Part shown: positions 1 to 10,640 of the stretch, one piece after another
How the letters are laid out: every line of letters starts with the position of its first letter
Numbering within the stretch: the stretch's first letter is position 1
Assembly: GCF_049243985.1 (NCBI RefSeq)
Contig: NC_135384.1
Location: forward strand, 14,008,501 to 14,072,500
Origin: Paroedura picta
Taxonomy: Eukaryota; Chordata; Lepidosauria; Squamata; Gekkonidae
DNA: 64,000 nt
Reading direction: 5' to 3'
Notes under the pieces: model-generated
The model's database searches: none
What the model was told of the DNA's origin: nothing
Seen by the model: the letters and a program-made list of their open reading frames with translations, nothing else
Position numbers and translations under genes: made by a program

Positions 1-2461
1 ACCTCTTGAGCTAATACACATGGATCTTATGGGAAAGATGCCATCTAGTGTCTCAGGACGGCAGTACATGCTTTGTATAGTGGACGATTATAGCAGGTTC
101 TGCTGGACACTAACTATGAGGCACAAGTCAGACACATTCAAGCTATTTAAAACCTGGTGTCTTAAAACACAAAAGCAGTTGGAGTGTCAACTGTCCTCCA
201 TACAAACAGATTTTGGGGGTGAGTTTATTTCTCATGATTTTGAGCAGTGGCTGGAGAAAAATGGCATCAGCCATAGGATAGGAAATCCTGGGTGTCCCAG
301 TGAAAATGGAGTGGCTGAAAGACATATAGGCAGACTGCAGACAGTCATGTGGTGTATGTTAAAAGACACAAGATCTTCTACGTGTCTGTGGGCAGAGGCT
401 GTCAGTGCGGCCTGTTATGTATGTAACCGTGTGTGGTCGAGTTCTGTTAATCACATTCCATACTTCCTATTGTATGGAAAACTGCCTAAGTTGAACTACT
501 TGCGAGTGTTTGGGTCTGGGGCTTGGGTGTCCATTCCCAAAGCAAAGAGAACTAAGGCAGGGCCACGGTCAAAGTTTCTGAAATTCATTGGCTATCAGTC
601 TGGAATGAAGGCATATCGTTTTCAAGAGGGACAAGCTGGAGTGAGGTTCAGCCGTTCTGCTTCATTCAATGAGCAGAATACCTGGCCTCACATACAGAGT
701 CCTGAGATGGCTATGCTGCCAGTCACTCCAGATGCTGGTGAAACAAATCACAATGACCAGGAAGGTAAAATGCCTGTTCCATCTCAGCAGATGCAGGCAA
801 GCTCAGAGACTAAGCCAAGTGTCAGAGCAACTCTGAGAAAGACTGCAGGGGTTCCTCCAAACCGCTTGCAGTATGAAACTCTGGGAACTCCAGTGATAAA
901 CTTTGTTGGCACACAGGAGCCAGAGAGTTTCAAGGAAATTCTGGGTTTTGCAGAACCAGAAAGAGGCGCCTGGCTAGGAGCCATGCAGGCGGAATTTGAC
1001 TCACTGGTAAACAACGAGGTATTCACAGAGGCAGAGTTGCCTGAAGGAAAAAAGCCTATATCTTGTAAATGGGTTTATCGTCTGAAGCAAAAGGCAGACG
1101 GTTCTTCACAGGCAAAAGCTAGGCTTGTGGCAAGAGGTTTTTCACAAAAATTCGGGACTGATTTCACAGAAATTTATGCACCCACAGCAAGGTCCGAAGC
1201 GGTGCGTAGTGTGCTTGTGAAGGCCAGCATTAGTAAGATGCGAGTCACACATCTTGATTTTGACACTGCATTTTTGAATTCTCCTCTTAGGGAAGAATTG
1301 TATATGGAGCAAATAGAAGGGTTTCCTTGTTCGCATGAACAAAAAGTGCTTCGCCTGAATAAGAGCATATATGGGCTCAGGCAAGCAGCCCATTGTTGGA
1401 ACAGGACGTTAAGTGAAGCTCTGATAGAATTGGGGTTTCAGCAGTCAGTGGCAGAGCAATGTCTCTTTACCAAAGTTGACAGCTCTGGTGAACAGTAATT
1501 GCTCATATTTGTGGATGATGTGCTCCATTTACATGCCACAGATGCACAGGCAGAATGGTTTCAAAACACAATTGGAAACAAGTTCAAATTAAAGTGCTTA
1601 GGGGCTGTAAAAGCATACTTGGGACTTGAAATTTCACAAAGTGAGAATGGATGTTATGAGCTCTGTCAGAGTAAGAAGATTGGTAAGTTGCTAGAGCAAT
1701 ATGGAATGGCAGAGGCTCATGAGGCGAAAACACCTATGTCAACAGGGTGTCCTAAAGAACCTAAAGATGATTGTTTTCCACATAAAGCCTTATTTCACTC
1801 TTTAATTGGCACATTGATGTATTTGGCCAATTGGTCACGTCCTGACATAATGTTTGCTGTACACTGGTTAAGCCAGCAATGCTCCAATCCCTGTAAAAAG
1901 GATTGGGTGGCAGCTAAGCACATTTTGAGATATTTAAAGAGAACGAAAAACCTGAAACTCAAGCTAAATATCTCTAAAGGTACAAGTGTATATGCCTATT
2001 CTGATGCAAGCTGGGGCGATGACCTAGGGACAGGAAAGTCTACTACAGGTTATGTGATATATTGTTATGGTGCCTTGATAGTGTGGAAGACACAAAAAAA
2101 ACAATCACTTATAGCTACGAGTTCCGCTGAAGCAGAGTATTCAGCGCTAAGCCAATGTATATTGGATTTAGAGTGGATTTCACAACTGTTTAAGGATCTG
2201 CATATTGAGTTTGCTAAATCAATATCAGTATTCTGTGACAACACAACTGTACAGGCAATAGCACACAATAAAGTTTTGAAAGGACGTAGCAAGCACATAG
2301 TGATACGCTATCAAACTGTTAGACAATCTGTAAATAGTGGTTTCATCCAGATACGAAATTGCAAAACTGATGAGAATGTATCTGATGTATTCACAAAGCC
2401 TGTATGTATAAACAAACATGAACTGTTTAGTAACATGTTAGGACTTTACTCTGTTATCTGA
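1..2461 (+). mobile_element. Ty1/copia retrotransposon fossil, pol region (5' part outside window)
   Basis: The protein-level parts run in Ty1/copia order. An integrase core comes first, with the DDE-region motifs IQTDFGGEF and GCPSENGVAERH. It is followed by the copia-type reverse transcriptase (KWVYRLKQKADG, ARLVARGF, and a catalytic FVDD box) and then RNase H (YSDASWGDD, SSAEAEYSALS). Integrase upstream of RT separates copia from gypsy and retroviral elements. A purine-rich tract (2461-2468) lies directly before the right LTR, as expected of a polypurine tract. The gag and left LTR would lie outside the window. Treated as a fossil: the visible part looks broken by very few changes (about one obvious), so it is probably fairly young. 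The identification is firm; the age is an estimate. Confidence 0.93.
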
Positions 2462-2468
2462 GGAGGGG

Positions 2469-2815
2469 TGTTGGTATAATGTACCTAGTGACAGCTAACA
2501 GCTTCAAGTTGATCAAACTGATCTAACTGACAGGTACTGATCATGTGAGAAGTGACAGGTGTACATGAATGACACAGCACAAATGCTTCTATTGGCTGGA
2601 TAGTAAGCTGATGCAATACTAGAGAAGGTTGCATGTACATAGATTGTATATATAAGGAGTGATGGGGGAGCTGTCTCTCTCTCTCTGAAATGCCATTGTG
2701 CGCGCAGCACTCTGCTGGATAACTTGTAAATATTCTGTACATAAAAAGGCTAAGGACCTACAAACCTGTTTGGCTTGTGTTCTTCTGCCGAATCGAAGTG
2801 ACACACCACTACAAC
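2469..2815 (+). repeat. Right LTR of the Ty1/copia fossil
   Basis: It starts TGTTGGTATAAT directly after the purine tract that follows the pol region. It holds a TATA-like stretch near 2649 (TATATATAAGG) and a CT-rich run at 2673-2686. It ends near 2815, where the sequence changes to a different GC-rich repeat. About 345 bp is a normal copia LTR length. The left LTR is not in the window, so LTR-LTR divergence and the target-site duplication cannot be read. The 3' end is uncertain by several bases. Confidence 0.7.
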
Positions 2816-3099
2816 GATTTCCGCTTATCTCTGCTAAACCACCCAAAAAACGCCAACAGGGTGAGGCCAGAGGAGGTCTGTGCCTCCCTTTGGTACCCCA
2901 GGTGGGACGCTTTCCTTTGGTTGGGTCCCAGTGGAAAAATGGGGACCTGGTTCCTGGAGGGGGAGGACCAGATGACCCCAAGGACACTGCTGCAGTCAGG
3001 TTCCTTAGTGGTCAGCTGACCATATGTGCAGCCCTCCTATCCCATGCCAGTCCAACACTCTTTGTACATTATTAAGGTTGTGGCCTTGTTGAACCCAAC
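2816..3099 (-). repeat. GC-rich interspersed repeat, family U (copy 1)
   Basis: Read on the minus strand from 3099, this begins with a motif of the form 'ttgnnttnaanaaggccaca' followed by a TTATTA-like tract and 'agtgttgg'. The same order occurs on the plus strand near 32,900 and 50,695. The superfamily is not recognised. No credible protein is encoded: the overlapping open frames are proline- and glycine-rich low-complexity translations. It abuts the copia LTR, so one may have inserted next to or into the other. Confidence 0.5.
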
Positions 3100-3906
3100 C
3101 TGATTGTGTCCACATCCTCCTTGATCTAAAATGCCTCCTTGAAAGTCAAAAGCCATGTTGGACAGAGGCTATAAAAAATAAGGCAATGTTGACAGAAAAA
3201 TCTATATCTAATCCTGGGATACTGTCAAAGGTTACATGTCTACCATAGTGACTTCACAGTTCTTTGTTATTCAAAATACTCCTTTGTGCTAGTCAATTTG
3301 AGTGTTCTTTTTTCACGCCATCTTCTTTTTTCTCCTGACAGCTTTTACTCCAATACATTCACTTGATATTGACATTCTCTTTATGACAACTGCCTGCAAA
3401 GATATGTAAATAATGTCTAACATGTATATGCCACAAAATGGCATAAAACCTACTTAAAACAGGAAGAAGAAGAAACAAAACAGGGACATGAGCAAAGCAT
3501 ATGAGTGAATAAAAATGTACTTATTGAGATATGAAGCAAAAAAAGGGTGGCATATTTATACTTCTCTAATGATCACTTTACTCCCTGACTTATAGTTGAC
3601 ACGATTGCCTTAATGATATCCTTCCTTGCAGCCATTTATGGGAAAAGTGGGTCATATTTGGAAAAGTGGGTCATATTTATGGGAAAAGTGGATCATATTA
3701 AGTAGATATTGGAGCATTAAAAAATAAACTTTCAGCCATGGTTAATACATGTAGACTTAAAAGTAATTCTAACTTAATTCAAGGACACTTACTCACACAA
3801 ATTTTGCATGCACTTTGAAAACTAGTTAGATGCAAATCAAAATGTACTCTAGTAGACTTGGGAAATCCCTCAAGCAGTAACATTAATCACCCAACTTTCT
3901 AACATA
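3100..3906. other. Intergenic, no gene seen; short 23-bp tandem triplet
   Basis: AT-rich sequence with no coding signal. At 3634-3700 there are three imperfect head-to-tail copies of a roughly 23-bp unit of the type 'gggaaaagtgggtcatattt'. This looks like a small local duplication, with no reason to call it regulatory. Confidence 0.5.
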
Positions 3907-4805
3907 GGGCCTTTTCGCACGGGGATCTTTGTTGCAAATTGTTTGCGGAATGAAAAATCGCCATTTAAAATAGTGGAATTCGTCGTTTTGCACACCTGGC
4001 TTTGTAGTGGAATCAGTTGCGTTTTTTAGCATTTCCCACAGGCTTCCGGTCTCGGCAGAAATCGCTAGAAAGGAAGCACTATTGCCAAGCTCGTCCCGCC
4101 CCTGGCCGTCAAGCAGCCAATGGGCAGCCGTTAGCATGCTCCCAAACAGCCCCTTTCCCTTTAAGAAAGGTTTTTTTTAAAAAAAAACAGACCCATAGCA
4201 ACGAATCTGTGTAGATTCGTTGCTACGGAGAGACCCATCCAGCTGCCTAATGTGAGCTGTCGTTTGATTGTATGATCGTTTGCACGCTGCCTCGAGTGAT
4301 AAAAAAAAATCCCCCCCCCCCTTCTCATGGGCTCGATTTTCGGCTGAATTTATGTGTAAAAAATAAAGGGACTTTATTTCAGCAAACGGGCTTTTAAGTG
4401 GTTTGTGCTTAGTGACTAAAGGTGAAGGACTGAAGCCAGGGAAGCCTCTAAACAGAAAGAGGCTCGCCGGTGCGTTTATCCCCGCTCGCTCCGAGAAAAA
4501 AAAATGGCGATCGCTTCGCCGGAAGTTTGGAGGAGAGATCCAGGGGGAGGGACTTTGAAGAACCAGCAACAATGGTAACGCACAGGTCTTTAGCGCTAGT
4601 GTTGCAGATTGGTTGCAGGAGTGTATCGCTATCCGGAGGGTGAATCCACTTTTCTGGATTCCCCTGAAAGCGCTAAAACGAAGCGCTTATTGCTGATCGG
4701 TTTCAGGAGTGTTGCAGATTGTCTACGACGTCGTGGGTAATGCCAAATTAGTAGCGTTTTCAATTAGCAACCATTGTGCTATTTTTAAGCCGTGGGAAAT
4801 GGCCC
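3907..4805. mobile_element. Non-autonomous DNA transposon, about 0.9 kb, superfamily unresolved
   Basis: The left end reads GGGCCTTTTCGCACGG. The right end, reverse-complemented, reads GGGCCATTTCCCACGG, so the terminal inverted repeats match at 14 of 16 positions. Both ends are flanked by ATA (3904-3906 and 4806-4808), a 3-bp target-site duplication. The interior is not coding and includes a poly-C run near 4310-4321. A 3-bp duplication is compatible with PIF/Harbinger-type insertion, but that is inference because no transposase is present. A short similar end may survive near 48,220. Confidence 0.7.
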
Positions 4806-5210
4806 ATAGATTTGCTGGAATTGCTTGAATTAAAAACAACAGCAACACTAATAGAAGGACACTGGAAAGGGCACAAGACTAATTCAAATGTTTAAGAGGA
4901 AATAGGCCATTGAGAACTTCTGCCTACTAGCTGTGTGTAGCATTCTAGTCATGAATAATACTGAAGAAGCCTCACAGAAATGGATGCTACCGAGAAAGAG
5001 CAAATTCTAACAACAATGGTAAAGTACATGGGAATCAACAATCTCAAATGTGGCCTTTCAAAAATGCACAGAACTTGAGATGTGATTTGGGCATCCACAC
5101 TGTCAAAAGATTCATCAGAGTCAACCTCAAAGTTTTCTATGCATCAAGACTTTCATTTTGTTATGGAGCAGCTGACCAGTTGTCGATTCTTGTCTTCCAT
5201 TTCCACAGCA
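4806..5210 (+). other. Upstream region of the OR12D-like gene with 3' splice site
   Basis: No gene seen. Just before the start codon there is a pyrimidine-rich tract ending in CAG (TCTTCCATTTCCACAG, AG at 5207-5208). OR coding regions normally lie in one exon, with an upstream intron in the 5' UTR, and this acceptor sits three bases before the ATG. The promoter and 5' exon were not located. Confidence 0.55.
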
Positions 5211-6212
5211 ATGGAAAACCAGACCGAGGTACATGAGTTTGTTCTCACTGGACTAACAAATGACCACCAAAAGCAACACATTCTCTTTATATTTTTTCTA
5301 CTGATCTACATAGCCAGCTTACTGGGGAATGGAACCATTTTGGCAGTAGCAGTAGCAGAACCACGCCTCCACACCCCAATGTACTTTTTTCTAGGCAATC
5401 TCTCCTGGTTGGACATATGCAGTTGTACTGTTACTGTGCCCAAAATGCTGAGTGGATTTCTAAGGGAGCCCCAGGCAATTTCTTTTATTGGGTGCCTGAC
5501 TCAGCTGCACTTTTTCCACTTCCCGGGAAGCAGTGAAGGCATCCTTCTGGGGGTTATGGCACTTGATCGCTGTGTGGCTATCTGCAAACCTCTGCGTTAT
5601 CCTGTCATCATGAATAAATGGGCTTGCCTTCTACTAGTTGGGGCCACTTGGGCTGCTGGCTTCTTTCATGCCCTTATGCACACAGTTCTGACTTCCCACC
5701 TTTGGTTCTGTGGCCCCAATCATGTCCAGCATTTCTTTTGTGACCTCAAGCCCCTCCTAAAGTTGGCCTGCAGTAGTACCGCTCTCAATCTCAAACTTCT
5801 TAATATTGTAACTGGTTCCATTGCCTTGGGTGCCTTCTTCCTCACCCTACTCTCCTACTTTTACATCATATCCTTCCTCTTCTTTAAAGTCCAGTCTTGG
5901 GAAAGCCGAAGGAAAGCCTTCTCAACTTGTGCTTCCCATTTGACAGTTGTGGCTCTTTTGTATGTTCCAGTTCTTTCCAACTACATGCTTGCATCTACTG
6001 GTGAATCGGCCGAAAGAGAGATGATCATCACTATATTGTATAGTGCAATCACTCCAGTTTTGAACCCTCTAATTTATACTCTTAAGAGCCTCTTGTGGCG
6101 CAGAGTGGTAAGGCAGCCGTCTGAAAGCTTTGCCCATGAGGCTGGGAGTTCAATCCCAGCAGCCGGCTCAAGGTTGACTCAGCCTTCCATCCTTCCGAGG
6201 TCGGTAAAATGA
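5211..6212 (+). CDS. Olfactory receptor, OR12D-like, with SINE-encoded C-terminus
   Basis: This is a class A odorant GPCR, expected in the cilia of olfactory neurons. The predicted protein has 333 residues and starts MENQTEVHEFVLTG. It has an N-glycosylation site (NQT) at residue 3, LHTPMYFFLGNLS for intracellular loop 1/TM2, the DRY-region motif as DRC (residues 119-121, then VAIC), KAFSTCASHLTVV at TM6, and NPLIYTL (285-291) at TM7. The wording (FFCDLKPLLKLAC, ITPVLNPLIYTL) matches the OR12D family closely. The ATG at 5211 is preferred over an upstream in-frame ATG because a splice acceptor ends at 5208. From residue 292 onward the frame is a Sauria SINE: 42 foreign residues run to a stop at 6210-6212. 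The original tail (RNQEVKSALKK...) lies displaced at 6363-6445. Membrane core intact; function uncertain. Confidence 0.88.
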   Translation: MENQTEVHEFVLTGLTNDHQKQHILFIFFLLIYIASLLGNGTILAVAVAEPRLHTPMYFFLGNLSWLDICSCTVTVPKMLSGFLREPQAISFIGCLTQLHFFHFPGSSEGILLGVMALDRCVAICKPLRYPVIMNKWACLLLVGATWAAGFFHALMHTVLTSHLWFCGPNHVQHFFCDLKPLLKLACSSTALNLKLLNIVTGSIALGAFFLTLLSYFYIISFLFFKVQSWESRRKAFSTCASHLTVVALLYVPVLSNYMLASTGESAEREMIITILYSAITPVLNPLIYTLKSLLWRRVVRQPSESFAHEAGSSIPAAGSRLTQPSILPRSVK

Positions 6213-6362
6213 GTACCCAGCTTGCTGGGGGGTAAACGGTCATGACTGGGGAAGGCACTGGCAAACCACCCCGTATTGAGTCTGCCATGAAAACGCTAGA
6301 GGGCGTCACCCCAAGGGTCAGACATGACCTGGTGCTTGCACAGGGGATACCTTTACCTTTTT
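6085..6362 (+). mobile_element. Sauria-type SINE inserted in OR12D-like coding region
   Basis: A full-length copy: a tRNA-like head (CTCTTGTGGCGCAGAGTGG, with a B-box-like GTTCAATCC), a body with GGTAAAATGAGTACCCAGC, and an RTE/Bov-B-type tail ending in GGGGATACCTTTACC plus a T run. It is flanked by a perfect 15-bp target-site duplication, TAATTTATACTCTTA, at 6070-6084 and 6363-6377. The duplication falls on the codons for the LIYTL motif of TM7. The element is in sense orientation relative to the receptor. Confidence 0.95.
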
Positions 6363-6445
6363 TAATTTATACTCTTAGGAATCAAGAGGTAAAATCTGCT
6401 CTGAAAAAAATGTTGACCAGGAAACAGATGTCTGGAAGGACATGA
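6363..6445 (+). pseudogene. Displaced original C-terminal codons of the OR12D-like gene
   Basis: After the SINE the receptor sequence resumes as LIYTLRNQEVKSALKKMLTRKQMSGRT and a stop at 6443-6445. This matches the tails of the OR12D-like genes at 22.3 and 30.0 kb (RNQEVKSALKK, RNQEVKKALQK). It can no longer be reached in frame from the upstream receptor because a SINE-derived stop precedes it. A polyadenylation signal AATAAA follows at 6555-6560. Confidence 0.85.
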
Positions 6446-7549
6446 ACCTATTATGTGTTTCTCTGTCTTTCTCCATCTGTCTATCTTCTCCTTAGCTGCA
6501 GTGATTGCCTGTAAAAGAGTTGAATTTTGATGTGTTCAAAATGTTTGAGAATCAAATAAAGAGTAAGTTAAGAACTAAAATAAAACAAAGAACTGTATTC
6601 TCTCACCAATATTGTATAATATTTTATGACCAAGACGCACAGCCAAGAAAGGGAAGACATAATTGCCAATGGTATTCTTAAGTTCCTTAGGACAAATTAA
6701 GTCACCACAAAGTAAATTAAGTAACTCTATTCTATTAGTGTTGCTGCTGGGGGAGGAGACGTTGCCCTGCTGATTTCCAGTGCCATAAAAATTGGGGAGT
6801 TCACATCTTTAGTTTTAAAATATTTGACTTGAATAGTGTGAGGTTTGTGCTTAGAGAAGACTCTTAACAACACGGGTTGGCATAATAAGGAGCACTGGTA
6901 TAATCTTTATTTCTAACACACATGAGGTGCCCTCTCTGTGCAGAGTGAAACAGTAGCTGAGAGTAGTGTTCCTAGATACCACATATCTTAGAAGGTGGTG
7001 CTCCAAAAAGAAATATTATACCAGTGTTTGTTGGGGCTACACCTAACAGATTTCCCTTCACCACACAGCTATACGGCATAATTGGATTTATATAAGAGTG
7101 CATTATTCAATAATATTGACCACTGAGGAGGACCCAGTAGGGGCGAAATGCGTTTGGTCTATTCGTGTGCAGTTAGATCTGTATAGTTTTTAATATGTTT
7201 TTTTAATATGGCCTGTGTGCTGGCCTGCTCTAAACAGGGGGCCTCCCTATGAGGTTGGGGGTAAGCAGAGCCAGGCGTCCCTCACTCATGGAGGAGGGGG
7301 CCTTGATAACAAGGAAATCCAGCAGAGGTTCACTCCTCAACATGTCCCCATATTATTGCCACCTCCCTGGTAACCAGTAGGACATTAGGAGCACAGGGAG
7401 CCCGGTGGGGTATCAGGTGGACCTGAGCATGCCTTGGCTACAAGAAGGCTGGATCCGTTTCCCCACTCCATCCTACACATTGTATTAATAAAAGTTGTTG
7501 CCAGTTTAATGAGAACAAAGAGTCAGCGTCCTTCACGGTGTGGAAGGTG
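6446..7549. other. Intergenic; unclassified repeat-like stretch
   Basis: No gene seen. Around 7120-7165 there is a stretch of the kind 'ctgaggaggacccagtaggg' followed by 'gcgaaatgcg', reminiscent of 3' portions of interspersed repeats. No ends or target-site duplication could be defined. Confidence 0.35.
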
Positions 7550-8593
7550 TATCCCTTCCTAGGGCAGCATCCACAAACATATCCCAAAGCCAGAGCCTCA
7601 GTCCAGTCCAGAAAGCTTAGCATCTGCTGGCAATTTTTCTTTTTAATGGTGGAAGATTCAGTTATGTATCTGCCATGGTCTTGATTCTTTCTTTGTCAAA
7701 GTTCTTGACAACATATCCCAATGAATTGAAAGTAATGAGATTAAGAACAGTGCTATTTCTCCACCAGCTGTCTTATGATTGGCACAGACAGAAACTGATC
7801 ATTTGATTCAGAGATTGAAGGGCTGGTCCTAGCACCAAGATGGAGGAAGGAGGAAAGCTGTACAAACTGAAAAGGAACCCAGCTGCCAACAGACTAATCT
7901 ACTTTTTGCATTCTAAATCCAAACAATGATGTTAAGTACCATGACAGGAAACTCCAGCAAACTTTAAAAGCTGTAAAGTTCATCTTTTACAGCAACAAAG
8001 ATTTGGTATGTTATTTTAATACTTTTTTTTCACTTATGTATAAATGTGTTGTGCAAACCAGAGGCTCATATGTTTTATTCCCATGTGCACAAGGCCCTCA
8101 ATGACACCCACAGCACCTCATAAACTAGAAAAATGATTGGATGCACTCAGCAACAAAGGTTTCTTCATAAACATATAATGCTCTCCTTTATTCCCTTTAC
8201 TATATTCTCTGTTCCATTATCTCGCTGGACCAGTAGCCTCATCAAGGTATGAACTGGGATCTCAATATTCTGGGATATTTTACCATGATGCTAAAACATA
8301 TACAAAAAATTTAGTGTCTGTTTTACTTTGCCTCACTCCCCCTTATATGGAGACAAAATGCTAAAAAAAAAAGTTTAATCTGAATTTTCTGGGATGTTAG
8401 AGATGCTTAATGATACAGCTTTGCTGGTGTTATATTAGAACATATTTAGAGATACGACAAAGGTCCTTTCTATATGTCTTAGATCAGTTGACTTTTTCTA
8501 GAAATAGGTAGAAATGTTGAAATACAGGCTTCTATCTTGTGAGAAGAATGAATTAGTTAGTTAGTTTCCTGCATTTCTCTCTTTCACTGAAAT

Positions 8594-8864
8594 AGAAGAA
8601 GAAGAGTTGGTTCTTATATGCCGCTTTTCCCTACCTGAAGGAGGCTCAAAGCAGCTTACAGTCGCCTTTCCTCTCCCCACAACAGACACCCTGTGGGGTG
8701 GGTGAGGCTGAGAGAGCACTGATATCACTGCCCGGTCAGAACAGTTTTCTCAGTGCCGTGGCAAGCCCAAGGTAACCCAGCTGGCTGCATGTGGGGGAGC
8801 GCAGAATTGAACCTGGCATGCCGGATTAGAAGTCCACACTCCTAACCACTACACCAAACTGGCT
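8594..8864 (-). mobile_element. tRNA-derived SINE with CTT-rich tail
   Basis: On the minus strand it reads AGCCAGTTTGGTGTAGTGG at the tRNA-like head, then a body ending CTTATATG...CCAACTCTTCTTCTT. The duplicated copy of this region (around 28,240) lacks it: there 'gactgaaata' runs straight into 'ccttttgcccc'. The insertion therefore postdates the segmental duplication. Confidence 0.88.
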
Positions 8865-9689
8865 TTTGCCCCCTGAAAAATAATTCTTGGATCATGTGGA
8901 TGGACCCGGGGAGGCAGAGAAGAAGTGGAAGTGGGCAAAACCACCCTTCCCCCCCTTCCCTCAGCATGGCTAAGTTTGGGGGAAGGTACTTTATACTGGA
9001 GGACAGTTAGTGGAATGGAACATCTGAAACAGAGACTGACCAATCCATCGTGTTCTCTGTGATGATGGAAGAGGGAGGTCTAAGGATGGTTTTTGTCTGT
9101 TTTATCTCCTTGCTTAATTCCCTCACTTATATGGGTGTTCATCCACACAAATTCTGGGGAACCAGGTATAATCTTTCTGATGATTAAAAGGGATTTGAAG
9201 GGAGAGGGGTGTATGGGGCGGAACCAGTGTTCCCTTGATGTTTAATGGCATACAGGACATTAAACTGAAAAGCCAAACAGAGACTTCTGTTTTCAGAACA
9301 TAGTGTTCTGGGGAAACGTGGCACCTTGCACAGGGCAGCACAATTGCTAGACTTGCACAGCTGAAGTGTATGACTTGGACCCAGCAAATGATACCAATGG
9401 ACATAGAAATTCTCTACCTTCACCTACCCCCACCCTCTCTCTCTCTCTTCCATCCCTAAGAATCTCCCTCTCTGCCTCTTCCTTTTCTGTTAGCAGAGCA
9501 GTTCTGGGTTCTTGGATCACTAGTGGTTAATGACACGCTAGGAGGAATATTTTGTATCCCCATGTTCACATCACAGGACAGATTGAACCATGTACTTCCA
9601 TAGAACAGAAAAGATTGAACCATATGCTTCTTTAAAAAAATTCTGGGTATACCACTGAATATTACCATAAAGCCACACCTTGGCTTGCT

Positions 9690-9848
9690 ATTGAGTACCC
9701 AGCTTGCTGCTGGGGGGTAAACGGTAATGACTGGGGAAGGCACTGGCAAACCACCTCGTATTGAGTCTGCCATGAAAACGCTGGAGGGCGTCACCCCAAG
9801 GGTCAGACATGACCCAGTGCTTGCACAGGGGATACCTTTACCTTTTAC
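9690..9848 (+). mobile_element. 5'-truncated Sauria-type SINE
   Basis: It holds only the body and tail of the element (GAGTACCCAGCTTGCTG onward to GGGGATACCTTTACCTTT). Imperfect flanking repeats (ACACCTTGGC before, ACACATTGGC after) look like a target-site duplication. The paralogous segment at 29.17 kb is empty. 5' truncation is usual for target-primed reverse transcription. Confidence 0.85.
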
Positions 9849-9984
9849 TTACACATTGGCATTTTGAACAAGCAGTGGTTTTTAGGCAAATCCATAGGTC
9901 TTAGGCAAATCCATAGCTAGAGGTGTTTTTATGTCAATCGTGGGCTTAACCACTGAGTCATGTCCTACCCTTAATTTTAAATTT

Positions 9985-10260
9985 TAATTAGGAACATACG
10001 CATATAAGAAGAGCCCTGCTGGATCAGACCAGTGGTTCACCTATACCAGCATCTCGTCTCACACAGTGGTCAACCAGTTCCTCTGGAAGTCCAACAACAG
10101 GTCATAGATGCTGAGACTTTCCCCTAATGCCACCTCCTGGCTCTGGGGTTTAGAAGTTCAGTGCCACTGAATGTGGAGGTTCCCTCCAGTTGCCAGGGCT
10201 AGGAGCCAGTGATGAATCAATCTATCCTCCATGAATTTATCTAATCCTCTTTTCTTACTA
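9985..10260 (-). mobile_element. LINE 3' end (CR1/L3-like, 'tgttcttatg' tail)
   Basis: Read on the minus strand it ends with the motif 'ctgatccagcagggctctt' followed by 'cttatatgcg...gttcc'. The same family occurs at 29,296-29,520 (-) and 37,540-37,975 (+). Only non-coding 3' sequence is present. The clade is assigned from general resemblance to amniote CR1/L3 3' ends and is tentative. Confidence 0.5.
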
Positions 10261-10273
10261 TCAGCGGCTCTTA

Positions 10274-10549
10274 GGCCAGTTTGGTGTAGTAGTTAGGAGC
10301 ACGGATATCTAATCTGGGGAACTGGGTTTGATTCCGTGCTCCCCCACATGCAACCAGCTGGTTGACCTTGGGCTCCCCACAGCTCTGATAAAGCTGTTCT
10401 GATTGGGCAGTGATATCGGGGCTCTCTCAGCCTCACCCACCTCACAGGGTGTCTGTTGTGGAGAGAGGAAAGGGAAGGCGATTGTAAACTGCTTTGAGAC
10501 ACCTCTGGGTAGAGAAAAATGGCATATAAGAACCAACTCTTCTTCTTCT
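10274..10549 (+). mobile_element. tRNA-derived SINE with CTT-rich tail
   Basis: Complete copy from GGCCAGTTTGGTGTAGTAG to a (CTT)n end. The paralogous segment near 29,568 reads 'gtgtctcttaggcaaatgct' without it, so the insertion is younger than the duplication. Short imperfect flanking repeats (CTCTTAG / CTTCTAG) may be the target-site duplication. Confidence 0.88.
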
Positions 10550-10640
10550 AGGCAATTCCTTGGATCTTCAGGTAGAGATGGTTTTTACTTCTCAGTCACA
10601 TGCTTCACCTTTGAGACGGTTTCTACATTAGGAGATATTC

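Larger units (their letters stand above)
7550..10640. repeat. Segmental duplication, copy 1 (partner 25,556-29,640)
   Basis: Long collinear similarity to 25,556-29,640. Shared blocks include the 'cacaaacatatcccaaagcc' region (7572 / 25,571), the 'cactcagcaacaaaggtttc' region (8145 / 27,852) and the 'ctgagtcatgtcct' region (9953 / 29,258). The copies differ by point changes and by independent insertions. Copy 1 carries SINEs at 8594-8864, 9690-9848 and 10,274-10,549 that are absent from copy 2. No coding sequence is seen. The downstream neighbours are different ORs: OR14-like here, OR12D-like for copy 2. Confidence 0.8.

Noticed and set aside
6085-6362. Possible tRNA gene in the SINE head (also in the other SINE copies)
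   Set aside because: tRNA-like heads are joined to SINE bodies and no mature tRNA cloverleaf end is present.
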